From the NCBI GenBank assembly GCA_003254905.1, contig QANU01010301.1:85125-149124 (forward strand): a stretch of 64,000 bases of DNA. The letters run 5' to 3'. The position numbers and the translations under genes were made by a program. Shown in pieces: positions 22,949 to 36,186 of the stretch. Numbering within the stretch: position 1 is the stretch's first letter; each line of letters starts with the position of its first letter. This DNA is from Nissolia schottii (taxonomy: Eukaryota > Streptophyta > Magnoliopsida > Fabales > Fabaceae). The notes below the pieces were generated by a model. That model searched no databases and had not been told where the DNA came from. It worked only from the letters and a program-made list of their open reading frames with translations.

Positions 22949-24822
22949 TCAATCCTCATGCATATACTTCTTCCAGAACCAGTGTTGACCCCAAACTTTC
23001 TCCGCCATCTCTTCAATTGGAACATTCTTAGTCTCCGGAATGAGGAAGACGGTGAACAAGGACATCAAGACCACCCAGCCGGAGAAGAACCAGAAGATTC
23101 CGAACTTCATATGGCAGAGCATGGACAGGAATGCCTGCGCAATGAGGAATGTGAAGAGCATGTTCATGAAAACGGTTACGCTCTGGCCTGCTGACCTGGC
23201 CTCAAGCGGGAAACTCTCGCTGGGAATCAACCACCCGAGCGGGCCCCACGACCACGCGAAGGAGGCCACGAAGGTGCAGACCATGACCACCACGAGCATG
23301 GCGTAGCCCTTGCCCAGGGTGTCGGAGTAGTCGGACACCTTGAGGCCGAGGACTATGCCGATGACCGTCTGGGACACGAACATCTGCACGCCGGCCTCCA
23401 AGAGGAGCACCCTACGCCCTGCCTTGTCGACGAGGACGACGGAGACCAAGGTGCAGAGAACGTTGACGGCTCCGGTGATGACGGCGGAGTAGAGCGAGGC
23501 GTCGTTGTGGAATCCCAAGGTGCTGAAAAGAACTGGAGCGTAGAACATGATGGCGTTGATGCCAGTGCATTGTTGGAACACCTGCATGGCGACGGCAATG
23601 ATCAATGGAGGGCGGTTAGAGCGCTTGAAGAGGATGCCGAAGTTGTTATCGGTCTCCGTAGCGATTTTGCTGGCCTTGAGGATGTCGTCGAACTCGGGGT
23701 CAACATTTTCAACGCCGCGGATCTTCTTCAGCACAGCTTTTCCGGCTTCTTCGTAACCTCTGTCAACCAGACTGTTGGGGGTGTCGTCCACCACCAGTGC
23801 CCCCACTGTTAGCATCACTGCTGGGATTCCTGCCAATGCCAGCGATACCCTCCACCCATTTCCACCTTCCATCCTTTATACATACATATATAACCCAGTT
23901 CACCAGCTTTCAAGTTAGTAATTAATTACTCCTCATTTCATTACTCGTAATAATAATAATAATCATCATCATGGATTATATACATACATATATATATATG
24001 TATATGTATGTATTAAGCTAGCTTACTTTGCAGTGAACCAGTTGACAAGGTTGGCAATGAGAATGCCAATAGTGATTTGAAGCTGGAACATGATGTTGAG
24101 TGCTCCACGAATTCTTGTGGGCGCAATCTCAGAAAGAAAAACTGGCACGGCCTGTACGTGTGCACACGTGATTATATATATATATATATGTAAATTCATT
24201 AGATCACGTTATCATGCATGATGAGTGTTCACATAACATTTAGCTAGGTTACGGACCTGGTTGGCGAAACCAACACCGCAGCCGAGTAAGATACGGCCAA
24301 AAATGAGAGGGATAATGGTCTTTGCCAAGGAGTTTAGGACGGTTCCAATGATGAAGAAAACCCCGGCAATCAACATAGTGTTCTTGCGGCCTAGCTTCCT
24401 GTTCACTGGAGAGGCGATCATGGTGGCTATCAAGGCGGCAAGGTACAGAGACGACGTGAACAGTTGAAGCTTCTGGTTGTCGTACTTGCAGTAGTTGCTC
24501 TCGATCCCTTTCTCCTGTGTCTTCTTGTACACCTCTGGGAAAAATTCTTGCAAAAAGCTAGGCATAGATGTCACACCACCTGCATTAATTAATTAATGTG
24601 CACGTGCATGTGCATGTCATCGAATTGCTTGAGATCCGATCGATGGATATATCTATCTTGTTCATAATTCAATATGTCAACATATGTACCTGAAATTCCG
24701 ATGTCATAACCGAACATAAGACCGCCGGTGGCGGCCATTATGCAGGAAATTATGACGGTTAATGTGATTTTCGCCTCGAATTGGGTGCCCCCTGATGCTG
24801 TAACAAATCCTCCGCCCGCCAT
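22949..24822 (-). CDS. STP: STP-family hexose/H+ symporter, gene 2 (four exons)
   Basis: Exons: 24690-24822 (ATG), 24257-24579, 24027-24151, 22949-23873 (TGA). The total is 1506 nt, 501 residues. All introns are short, in contrast to gene 1. Seen: [14 protein letters not shown] in TM1; C75 in the lid; R140 in [29 protein letters not shown] (Q294, Q295, N300) in TM7; [21 protein letters not shown]447; and [11 protein letters not shown]. The proton-coupling, sugar-binding and lid-disulfide positions of the family are therefore present, so it is likely functional. It lies in direct tandem with gene 1, and the first three introns are in the same places and phases, so the two arose by duplication. 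Expected role is proton-driven hexose import at the plasma membrane. The subtype is not assigned. Confidence 0.94.
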
Positions 24823-25042
24823 GATAGATGTTTAGCTAATTGTGATGAAGGAAGTAAAGTTGACAAGGGCTTGGTTCGAATTATTCTGATAAATTCCCTT
24901 TGTTTTGGATACTTAGCCTTTGTGCTTTGTGGGTTTGGGGCTGTTAAGGGCGAGAGGGTGCATGGGATGGGATGGGATAGCGAGAGCAAATAGCTCTTAA
25001 TACTTAACGATGCTCTGCTCTCTAACAGTGTGGCAAGGCTAA

Positions 25043-25051
25043 CTATTTATA
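25043..25051 (-). promoter_or_regulatory. Candidate TATA box of STP gene 2
   Basis: TATAAATAG on the minus strand, about 220 bp upstream of the ATG. It would imply a 5' UTR near 190 nt. Confidence 0.35.
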
Positions 25052-25054
25052 ATG

Positions 25055-28000
25055 GGATTATTGCAACTGCCATGTTGCTAATCGATAAGTGATGGTGCAA
25101 ACACAAAGACCATTAGTTATTATATATCTCAAAATAGATATGTTTCGTGCAAGTGAATACCTAATTATAGACAAGACTAGGAGTAAATGACGGGGGAGAC
25201 GTAAATCCTCACTGGTTAATGTTGTTGTTTTTTTGACTTTTTCCTTTATTTCCTTCCCTCTGTTTTTCATTGCTTTGCTACATGATAAGTTCAATTGACC
25301 GGAAGCCTGTTGAACCGGGTCTTCAATGATTGCTGTGGAGGGGGTTTGAAGATTATGAGCATTCCTTGAAACTTGAAACTAAGACTCGTATGTATGAAGG
25401 TGATGGTCAAAACTACGAAAGGAGTGGTATTTGTACATGATATTAGTACATCTAATATAACACCACCTCTCTCATGTAAATGCATGAGATTTATCTTATC
25501 TCCATAGACGCATATCCTGATACTCACTTGCATAAATATGTTATGTCTCATTCTATGATTTTATTAGCATACTAAAATAATAATAATAATATTATTTGTA
25601 TCACTCTTTTAAACATCTTTTATAAGTTATATGAAATAATGTTAATTATATCATTTGAGAGAGATATTCATTCTCAATCAATAATTAAGTAGCGTCTCAT
25701 GGTAACTCTTAGAATATATCCATACAAGTAAGTTTCTTTAATAGAATTTGGAATTTCAAAATTATTAACATATATATATATATATAATTTGTTACATCAC
25801 TAAGAATCAGAAATACCTACTGGAATAAGACAAGACCTACTACTACCATCACCAGTTGTAGCATCGGTGAGGCATATGATTGGACAAAAACATTAAGAAT
25901 CGGAAATCACCATTTTTTTCCTGTCATCAACGTCGCCCCCTTTCCAGTTTTTTTCCTTGTCATGCACTTGCCCTTTTTCTTTTTTAAAAGCCCGATCAAT
26001 CCAGATCGGGCCCTACAGTATGTTTTCAACCAGCACAAATGCAAGTTCAAGTTGGTTGGGCTAATCCAACGAGCATTAATAAATTAATGAATAAATCGAT
26101 TTATTTTACAAATGATCATTATATCGATTTATTTTATGTAATGAAAATATTTTCATTCAAATATTATTAAAATGTTTTTATTATAATTTTTAAAAAAATA
26201 ATTAAAGACTATTAAGTAATTATCTATTAAGTACAAAATAATTAGATTAAATTAAAAACAACCATTATGCGCGAATAAAATACTATTTATATTAAAATTA
26301 GTTTCAAAATTATTCGTCTATCAAATTTGCATTTGAGTGTGGAATATCGTAACATGCGATCCCTAGCTAAATATCTTTGGCCGTTTCTTAAAGCTCTCAT
26401 CATCAAGGTTAGATTTTATGATTCCATACATTGAATCAAGTCCTTGACTCGTTATAGTTCAACAATTTCTCATTCTTTACATCTATGGTTGCAAATACTC
26501 TTTTTTGTTACAATAATGTATTTATGGTTGAAACCCTGCATTCGCAAATTTTCAAAACACAGCACGTGTAATGTCCACGTGTCATGTCAGAAGCACCCAG
26601 AAAAAATAAATTAACCCAATAATTACTCTAAATAAATAAATAAACAAACAGGAAAGGTGTTTTGAATAATTTTTCCACAGCATAAGCTTAATTGGATCTT
26701 GTTATTTAGATACACGATAACTATTGTTCTTTTCTTTCATATTTTTTAAGCAAACAGGACATGAAAGAACTTGTCGTATACCACTACCCCCAGCGGAAAT
26801 CAAAGTTTCAATTATTTTAATCAATTAAATTATTATTATGATGAGTTTGGGGTCAAAACAATCCAACTTCCACTACATAGAATGAACGATAGCCTAACAT
26901 ACATTATAATATTATAGCCAACTTTTTTAATTTGATGCGAATATTATTGCTTCCATATATGTACCTTATTAGCAAACCAAGGAGAAGGTCACATCCCCTA
27001 TTGGGCTTAATTACTCGAACACATAAGCATTTTATATAAAGTTGGTGCTTTCCTAAAATTAACAAAGTAGTAGTAATTTGTAAAAGCCACTGTCTCGGAC
27101 TACACGCCTTGTCCCACCTTGTGAACCTTTTCTCTAAAATGTTTGTCATTGAATATTGAATATAATAACTTGGGAAATTTCAAGCTAAATTATGCAGACT
27201 CAATACGGTCTATTAAATAAAGATGTGGGGTATATATCCTGCTAAATAATTAGTAGAGATGCAGTAATTCTGAGTTCAATTAAAAACTTTCACATAAATG
27301 TTTTTTTTTTGTACTCATAAAATTATTAAACTAGTATAGTGGAAATATGTAAGACTATTTTATGAAAAATTTGCCACATAAACAATACATATCTTGTGCA
27401 TTATTGTTGCGATTCTAGTATATTATTATAAACCTTACCTCAAAATATTATTAAGTACAATTTGGTCAATGGCACTGCTCTCTCGCTTAAACATTTTCGT
27501 TTATTAAAATTAAACTATTAACAATAAAAATGATAAAATAAACAAATGTACGTTTCGTAATAAAAATTAGAATTTAATTAGAAGTATGGACTTAAATAAA
27601 TGAATCACACTATTTTTATAATTAATGACATTGAAATTTGAACTTATAATTTCATATAAATTATTCAAGTGTCTCGCTGCGTTAGAAACCAACTAATTCA
27701 AGTGAACCTAAACTTCAAACATCGAATAATTCTCAAAAGACTTTATATATTAATTGAGGTAATTAAGACTTTACATTGTTTTCATGTAAGTTCATTATAA
27801 TTAGTGTAATTTCTATCGATTCTTTTTCTTTAAAAAGAACAGAGAGAGAAAGAAAAAGGACTAACCATGATGACATGGAAAAAGTAATTGCAAGAGGCTC
27901 TTTTCGGTGACCAAGAGTGGTGGCTGAAGTTATCTACTATATTAATCGTCAACTATATATCCACAACAACAAAGGGTGATCGCATTCTAATAACTAGTGA

Positions 28001-30558
28001 TGATGATGGGCTAAGCTTACATCAACACTCAACATTGGTAACAGTAAATGTAAATGGCATTCGATTTTGACAACCAATGTTGAAGGACAGTGGTCGTAGT
28101 CATGGTCACACCCTCACAGCTAACCTTGATGCGTAGGTTCTTAGTTGATTACACTTATATAATTTTTTGACACCTCTCACATTATTAAAAACAAAATAAA
28201 ATAAAATCAAACCCAAGAAAATGGACCAAACCAACCTCCACATAATTTGTATTTGAATCAAATTACCTTTCAATTCAACAGTAGTTAGTATTGTAATAAA
28301 TTTCTTTAATAGAAGGTTATTTGATATATAGTTTAAGATTCATATTTAACTTACACTAGTTTCACCCACTATATCTGGTATTGGCTTTCGTTTAGTTTGC
28401 CTGGCAATAACCTCTTGAATATATGTGTTTTATTGCTTGTACTTGTATGGTTTGGTCGTTGCTATTAACAGATCTCTTGCACAAAAAACAATGTATTTTA
28501 CACAATATTGTTAATAAATACTTCATTGGAAATGAATGTTAGACCAAAAACTATGGAAATAAATTTGGAGGAAAAAACAAATAAACCAGATGAAGTCGAA
28601 AAATATAGGCACGAACACGGACATGTCCCATTCTATTTTAAAGACTAAACTAATAGTAGTAATTTGGTTCATTAAGAATGCCTTTAGTATTAGAGATAAA
28701 ATAGATAACAAAGATATGAAAACATAAATTTTTATCTTTTTTATATTTCATTAAAGTTGAAATATAATAAACTAAAATTTTTGTTTGAAAAACACTGAAT
28801 TAGAATATGAAGAAACATAAATTTTCTTTGTCACATTTATCGTACTCACCATATTCTGTGGATGATATCAAAGGCAAAGTTCTAGTCCTAAGTCTAAATA
28901 TTTACCAAGACGGCAAAATTCTGCGGTAGCACATCATCCAAGTTTGGTTGTATCAGCATTTAGCCACATGCAATAATGCGGTTAAATGGTCAAAAACGGA
29001 AAATCACATGAGTGAAATAATTTTAGTTTTTAATTTAACAATATATTTTAATTTCACACATTGCCAAATTTTATCTGTTTGATTTCCAAAAGATTTCATA
29101 ACCACGCAGATATCACTTTTGAAAGTAAAAAAATATAGTTAAATATATTTTAAAAGTTGCCAAATTAAATTTATTTATGCGATCATGAGATCTTTTGAAT
29201 AGGACAGGACAATTTTGGTCACTTGTGACATTAAAAAATATTTTACTAAATTTTATCTATGTGATTTGGCTAAACTTAGCCATATTCTACCCCACCCCCT
29301 AATTTAGCTTCATTTATTGCATGGGACTAAATATTCAATGCACCGCCAATAAGCAACAGATTTTTTTTTTCTTTTCCTCTATTTTGTCTTCTCTATCTTT
29401 TCTTTTCTCATATTTTTTCTTTCTAATTTTTTGGCTCGTCCAAGCAAAGGGTATATAACGACTAGGCATGTGATTGGCTAGGTTCTTGTTTGTGGCAAGA
29501 GTTGTATTACACAGCCCAAATGGAGCTGCCTAATTTCATGCTCTTACACACGAGTTTTTTGTTTATTGAAGAAAAGCAAAACTAAACTAGACATTGAGAG
29601 AGAGAGGAGTTATTCAAAACTCAATCGAACAGTGTATATTTTAGCATAACATCAGCTAATTAAGCCAAGCTAGAGCTAACGTTAACATACTTTGAAGATT
29701 GATAAATCCAAAAGAGGAGTTAGTTGTTTTTAATGTATATAATTATAATTATAATTATAAATTAGAACTCATAACTACATAAACACTAAACAGTTATTAT
29801 AATATAGTTGTCATTAATTACTAAAAACGTGCTTTTTCTATATATTAAATTAAATTCGCAGGATGAGTAATAAAAAAGTAAAGGAGATAAGTACAGAAGA
29901 TAAACAAAAGTAGGAAATTGCAATTAAGGAGAAAGTTTTAAATGCTGAATATAATTTTGATTGTTATTGTTAATGTATTTACCAAAAATTTTATAAAGTC
30001 AAGATTCTCATAAGATTTCATGTAATAATTATATTGAAAATAAAATAATATATAAAACTTAACATCCATTATAATAAATTTTTATACATTTGAAGTGTTA
30101 TATATATTTTTTATACACACAAAAGTTTAGGTGGGTAGGCAATAATATCTTGCTAAAGTTAAGACATGCCTCAAAGTTTTTATAATGCTTTCTCACGGAG
30201 ATATATATTTATGGATCACTCATTAACAAAATTTTCATATTAATTAGCGAATTTGAATCATCATTCTTTTGGGATAAAAATTTAAACTTTAATCAACTGT
30301 ATTATTCCATGTTGGTCTGAAGTGTTATATACGTAACAAGTCCTTAGGAATTTAGATGAATATCTTAAACTTTTAATGTCATTGCATAATTATATTGTAT
30401 TACTATTTACACATCATTTGGATTTATACCGTCCCTTAACAGTACATGTACGTGTGACATGTAATTTGAGCAATTCCATTTGTCAAATATATAGATGCCT
30501 AGGCCGAAACCAAACATTTCGCCGTATGACAATGTGATGACGGTACTTTTTTAGGGAA
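25055..30558. other. Gene-poor intergenic region
   Basis: Over 5 kb of AT-rich DNA. I saw no ORF with protein-like composition, no tRNA and no element with clear ends. Short simple repeats occur, such as (TA)n near 25770-25787 and poly-T runs. Confidence 0.5.
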
Positions 30559-30759
30559 TGATCCATATTATGCATACAAATTAAGGTAAATTATATAAAT
30601 TATTCTTGAGTTTGTTAAAATTACACTATTTTTATTTATGTATAAAATTTATAATTTATCATAATTTTTTATTGTGATAGATCACTGATTATTTGTTAAA
30701 TTTTTATTTTCATTTCATGTATTTTCATTGATTTAGTTTCACCTTTAATTTTATTTTAT

Positions 30760-30880
30760 TTTTTTTAAAAAGGGGCTGAAATCGGCACACCCTGAGTCGA
30801 TTTCAGCCCCATTTAAAAATAAAAAATAAAAATTAAAGGGACTGAAATCGGCCCAGAGTGTGCCGATTCCCATACATCCG
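30760..30880 (+). repeat. Hairpin repeat with an inverted partner
   Basis: GGGGCTGAAATCG (30772-30784) pairs perfectly with CGATTTCAGCCCC (30798-30810) across a 13-nt loop. About 30 bp downstream lies an inverted, diverged copy of the same unit (GGGACTGAAATCGGCC ... GTGCCGATTCCC). It is GC-rich against an AT-rich surround. A related, more decayed repeat is at 48575-48965. Confidence 0.75.
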
Positions 30881-31082
30881 TAATTTATAGAAAGTGACCA
30901 CATTTTGAAAAATAAAACTAAGGGATGCAATATATATGTAAAAACCCCTCGATTTACTTATGTTGCCTAACATTTTGTTTTACAATAATAAAAATTTGGA
31001 TTGAGCCCTTCTAAAAATGTAGTTTGCACTTTAAAAATTAAAATACATACACATTTTAATAATTAAAATATAATTAATAGTA

Positions 31083-32092
31083 ATAATAAATAGGGGTGAG
31101 AACAGATCAGGCCAGACCAATTCAGACCCTATACAGGCCAAGACTGTTTCGTTAATTTTTGGCCTGGGTCTGACCTGTTAACTGTTATAAGCCGACTTTC
31201 TAGCCTGACTTGGTTTGTTTGGGAGGCATGGCCTGGCCTGGAACTTGATAGATTTGTATATTTTTTATTATAAAAATAAAAAATAAAATAAAATAAAATA
31301 AAATATAATATGCAATTTTAAATTTTTAAAAAATAATCATAACAAAATATTAATTTTATTAATAACTTAATTTCTTAATATAAAATATTCTAAAGTAAAA
31401 AACTATAATATATATAGGTATTTCTTGAGAGAATGGAGAGAGTTTAACAGAATATAACATTTACTATATAACAAGAAAGGATGTGTTAATTCAATATGAA
31501 TCAAAAAGATATTTTCAATAAATAATTGAAATTCTAAAGCCACAAGCTGCTAGGGTATGCCTATGAAGAAACAAATCAAAAGACAAGTCCGAACAACGTG
31601 AATATCCTTTCTGTGTGAGGAAAATCAATTTTTCATCCATTGATTTTATCATTAAGAAACCAAAATCCACATCTCAAAAAATTTTGCTCAACTTTGTTAT
31701 GTATATCACCAATTCTTGCTTAGTATGTGATATCAAGATCATAAACAGAATATATGACATTTTACCAACAAAAAACAAAAAGAAAAATGTCAGCAAAGCT
31801 CTCTCATATTATTCAGATTAGGGTTTATTTAAAAAGAAAAATTAAATAATAAAATTATATTAATAAATATGATTGTATAAAATGTTACAAAAAGTAATGT
31901 TAGTCTAGTGGTTAAGGTGTTATTTTGGTATGGTGAAGGTCTCTAGTTGAGTAAACAGACTGATCTGACAGGTCTAACAAGTTTTTGTAATAGCCTGCGT
32001 CTGGCTTGTTTAATGAAACAAGCTTTAAAAATGGCAATCAGGCCAGACCAGGCCACTAACAGGCCGAGCCTATTCCCACTCTTAATAATAAA
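31083..32092 (+). mobile_element. Second non-autonomous hAT-like element with 8-bp target duplication
   Basis: ATAATAAA at 31083-31090 is repeated at 32085-32092. The element proper, 31091-32084, starts TAGGGGTGAGAACAG and ends CTATTCCCACTCTTA, which reverse-complemented is TAAGAGTGGGAATAG. Sub-terminal regions are rich in GGCC and CAGGCC blocks, mirrored at the two ends. The AT-rich middle has no transposase. Terminal style matches the element at 15060-16242 but the body differs. Confidence 0.85.
31901..31952 (+). repeat. tRNA/SINE-like fragment inside the second hAT-like element
   Basis: TAGTCTAGTGGTTAAGG looks like a Pol III A box and is followed about 20 bp later by GGTCTCTAGTTGAGT, a weak B-box match. 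It cannot fold as a complete tRNA. It is best read as a SINE head fragment. Confidence 0.4.
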
Positions 32093-35000
32093 TGTACATA
32101 ATTTTTTTAAATAATTTTAATTAAAAATGTCATTACTATTTAATAATCAACCACTCATGTTTATGTATGCACTTTAAAAGAACCATTTCTTTATAATTTT
32201 ATTCTTAAAAAATCTAACGGACATTCAAAAATTGAATAAAATACATCAAATTTAAAATTAATAAAAGACAAATTATTCAAAACTTCATTTTAAAAATTTA
32301 AGCATTCCCTCTACAATAAACAAACGGACAAACTCTTTAAACTAAGCAAAATGTTTTTTTTTTTTATGATCGTTGTCTTCTCCTTCGTCTCCAGCTACTT
32401 TAGACAATTCTGTTTGTTTTGCTTTTATAGTCCTTTATTTCTCACCAAATTAATAATATATACTTAAAACAATATAATAATAATTCTTCATAATTGAATA
32501 ATGTTGAATTCATAAAAAAAAAAATGGTGAGATGTGAAAAGGAAGGCAATAATTGTCCCACTCGTCGATAACATAAATCACTTACAAATGGTATCCCTAA
32601 TCTCGAGTAACATGAAAGGATATGATTTTCATGTTATAAAATTGAAAGAATTGAGAAGTCATTCCAACAAAAATTAAATGCAATGCGTTCATAATATATG
32701 TTTTTTTTTTTTTTTTCAGTTGCGTCCAATAAAAAAACACAAAGCTGTAGCATCTTTTTTAAAGTAGTTGTTTGCTGATAGTGTGGTTTTTGTCAAATCC
32801 ATTTTCAAATTAGTCATAGAATATGGAAGACGATCTTTGTAAGATTTTAATTCACTCAAAAGGAAAACTTTTAAAAGGAATTGGTACCGATTTAAAATCA
32901 ATTCATTCATAATTTTTTTTAAATAAATAGGAAATGAGTGAGTTTTATATCTATACAAATAGATTAAAAAAATACTGTTGTAATTGTTATTTGGCGTTCT
33001 ATTTTTCTTATTCATCTTTATTAACAGTAATGATAAAGACAATAAAGGATAATTATCCAAATCAGAAAAAAGAACACGTCAATAAGGAAATCAGAAAAAG
33101 GGCCCGTAAATTATTATATTTCTTATGGAAAGGACGTGTAAAAAAATAAAATAACAAAAAAAAGGAAAGTGTGAATGGAGCTACGGCAGCGAGAGAGGAG
33201 AATGACGCTGTTGTGACGGCTAGGGTTTCTCCATTTCAGTCTACGGTCATAAACAAATCCACGTAGACAGTCTGACGTAGCAGTTTTCTGTACACGTGGC
33301 AGAACAGTGCGATATTACGATAGTGAGTGAGTGATATAGAGAAGGAAACCACGGCACAAAAGGACAAGCTACTGTGTAGGGTCCACATAAACAAGTGGAC
33401 CCATTATGACGTGGCACGCATACTCCGAATACAATATAAAAATAGTATAGCAGGAATATTAGTGTAGTATACAAAGGAAAAATTAACAAGTATAGTTAGG
33501 ATATTTCGCTTCTTATTTTCTCTTGACAGAGTAAAATTTGTTTCACAATCATTAAATTAAATATTAACACATATAATGAAATAATTAATTATCTTATTTA
33601 AAAATTAAAAAATTATATATATAAAATAATTTGATTGAATGATAATATATTATTAAATAAATAATAATTAAATTATTAAAATTATTAATATATTAAATGT
33701 ATTAAAAGTACTTAAATTGTTTTTACACTCCATGACAAAGTACTGTTACTATATATTTTAACCAAAAGCTATGACAATTCCACTTGCCTATGCCTTATCA
33801 GGTTCATTTCTTTGCATTAACACACCTTATATCAATTCATTTGTCTTCGGAAAATAAATACAAAAATCATTTCCCCATTTTTAACACCTTCTCCGCATTC
33901 CACGCCGATATTAGAAATATCTATCTTTCTTAAGCCGTGTAAAAAAAATAGCTTTGCCTTCTTTTCCCAGTGACGTTATAATTTTTTCCACCTATTAATG
34001 TATTAATTAATTAATGTATTCATTCACAAGAAAGATTTATTTACCTGATCCAAAGGAGAGAGAGGTGTAACCAATACCAAGATCCGAGGGCACCAACGAG
34101 CACGGGGACATCCTCCACGTGTCGCGTCACTTCTTTGCCACGTTGCCAGAACATCGTTGCAACGCTGTCCAACCGAATTCATGCTGCCGGCGCGTGGAGC
34201 AAAAGCGAGCTATGTTTGGTTTTGCTGCCTCCCTCATTAATTAATTATACTATTTTTTTAACAGCATTGCATGTAAATTTTGACTGCTCTGAAGCTGTAG
34301 ATTTTACATGCAGAGTTATGCCAATTCCCTGCGAAAATCTTATATGTTTTTGAAATACGTTAAATATGCATTTTAAAAATATTATTTATTATTATTAATT
34401 TTAATTTATAATATTTTTAAAATATAAATTAAATATGTTTATAGAATATATAAGAATTTTTATAATATTCTATTCATTGAGTATGAAATTTTATGCTGTA
34501 CTCACATTTTTTTTGTTACCACTGTTATTTTTAATTCACATGCATCTTATTTATTATTAAAAATATTTTAATAAATTGATATGTCCTATAGAAAAAAAAA
34601 CTTGGAAATATGGTTTTCTTTTTTGTTTGATTGTTATATTCTCTAAGAGATAAATTAATAAGCATCATTAAATCACTTGTTAAAAATTAAAATATTTATA
34701 AAAAAAGTTTTAAAATTTTGAGTGCAATCGATTAACATTATAAATAATTAAATCATTTTACTCCTCCAAAATTTAATAAGGGGCTTAAGGGCCAATGTTA
34801 ACCAAACTTATTTTAATCGTGAGTGTGGGACCCAAGTACATGTCATGAAGCTGCTACATCTCGCGAACGTGACAATTAGGCCAAACGAGAGAAAATAATT
34901 TCTAGATCGGCAGCTATTGTGGGGCCAGCTTCTTGGAAGTTCCGTGACCGTGACTCCGAGTTACTCTTGCTTCGGAGCTTTTGCGAGCCGTTAGATCAGG

Positions 35001-35850
35001 CTGCTTAGACGGTTGAGATTCGGATTTGACGCATACGCGCCCGAACCTCTCGGTTTAGGTGCCAGGTCAGAGTCGCTCGTCCGTTGGAATTTGTTTGTTT
35101 TTTTAATGAAGGCCAGTGCCACATCGGATTCCATCCAACGGCGCAGAAAGCTCGTGTTACAGATAGCGCAAGGATCCGGTCCGTCAAATAGAAATGTTTT
35201 GTTTCCATTTGTTTATTATTCCAGGTGGGCCCACTAGTCTAGTCCATTTGTGAAACTATAGACTCAGAATAAAATAATAAAATAAAAAAGTGAAAATAAA
35301 GAAAGGGAAAACGTGGAACCGAAAAAATGAATTTGACCGGTGGGAACGATATTTTCTGCGGTCACCTAGATTCCTTGTGATCGTGGTGTTCCATGTTTGC
35401 TTTTACCAAGGTCCCGGGAAACCGGTTACACCCGGTGAGCTCTTTTATCTGTCCACTCGATAAATTAAATTAATGGCAGGAAACTAAAGTATAACATATT
35501 TGTACCCATTGATCGAATTGATTGAATAATTAAATAGATATTGTGCCTAGTTGGTAGTGAGTAAAGAAGGGAAGCTTGCAGACAAAGAAAGGAGGGGTGG
35601 GGGACACGTGGAGGTGACGCGCTGAAAAGGCTAAAGGGGGATATCGCATGAGTGGTTGGATGGACGGCAGGGATGATGCCATGCTGGAACGGGGGAAGCG
35701 GGGAGCGTTGGATGAGGGGAGAGAGGGGAAGGGTTGAGATGGGAACAGGTGACGCGGTGGAGAATCGTGAGCGTCCACGAGTCTTTGGAGTGGGTTTGGC
35801 GGAGAGTGAAATAGCGGAAAGGAGATGAGATTGGAGCACAAAAAGAGGGC
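32093..35850. other. Intergenic region upstream of TIC
   Basis: AT-rich DNA with GC-richer patches at about 33170-33430, 34060-34220 and 34830-35240. The patches contain G-box-like CACGTG/ACGTGG words and a short hairpin (GGGTCCAC ... GTGGACCC near 33378-33401). No protein gene was recognised. The last kilobase is probably TIC promoter. Confidence 0.45.
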
Positions 35851-36186
35851 GCAGAGAAAAAAGGGAGGGGAGAGAGAGAGAGAGAGTGGTGGCAGCAGCA
35901 CTGCGTGAACAAGAGAGAATAGAAGAGAAGAAGATAAGCCAAACAAAGGCAAAGGAGAAGCCACACCAGCTAAGATCTTCTCTGGAATAAGGAGGGGGGG
36001 GTATCTTGATTGAGAGGGTGAGAATCAATTTAGGTCTAAAATATCTGGTGCTGTACCCTCGGTTGGGAATTTAGGCGAGTGGGGAGGGGGGAGATTATGG
36101 TTGATGTGAGTGATGAGAGATGAGATAAATCCGAGAGTGGTGGGTGAAGAAGCTGATTGGTTTGGAAAGGAGGATCTTGGTGTGGA

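Noticed and set aside
26904-27149. 81-residue minus-strand ORF
   Set aside because: Considered as a gene or organelle DNA fragment, but no recognisable motif or continuity was found.
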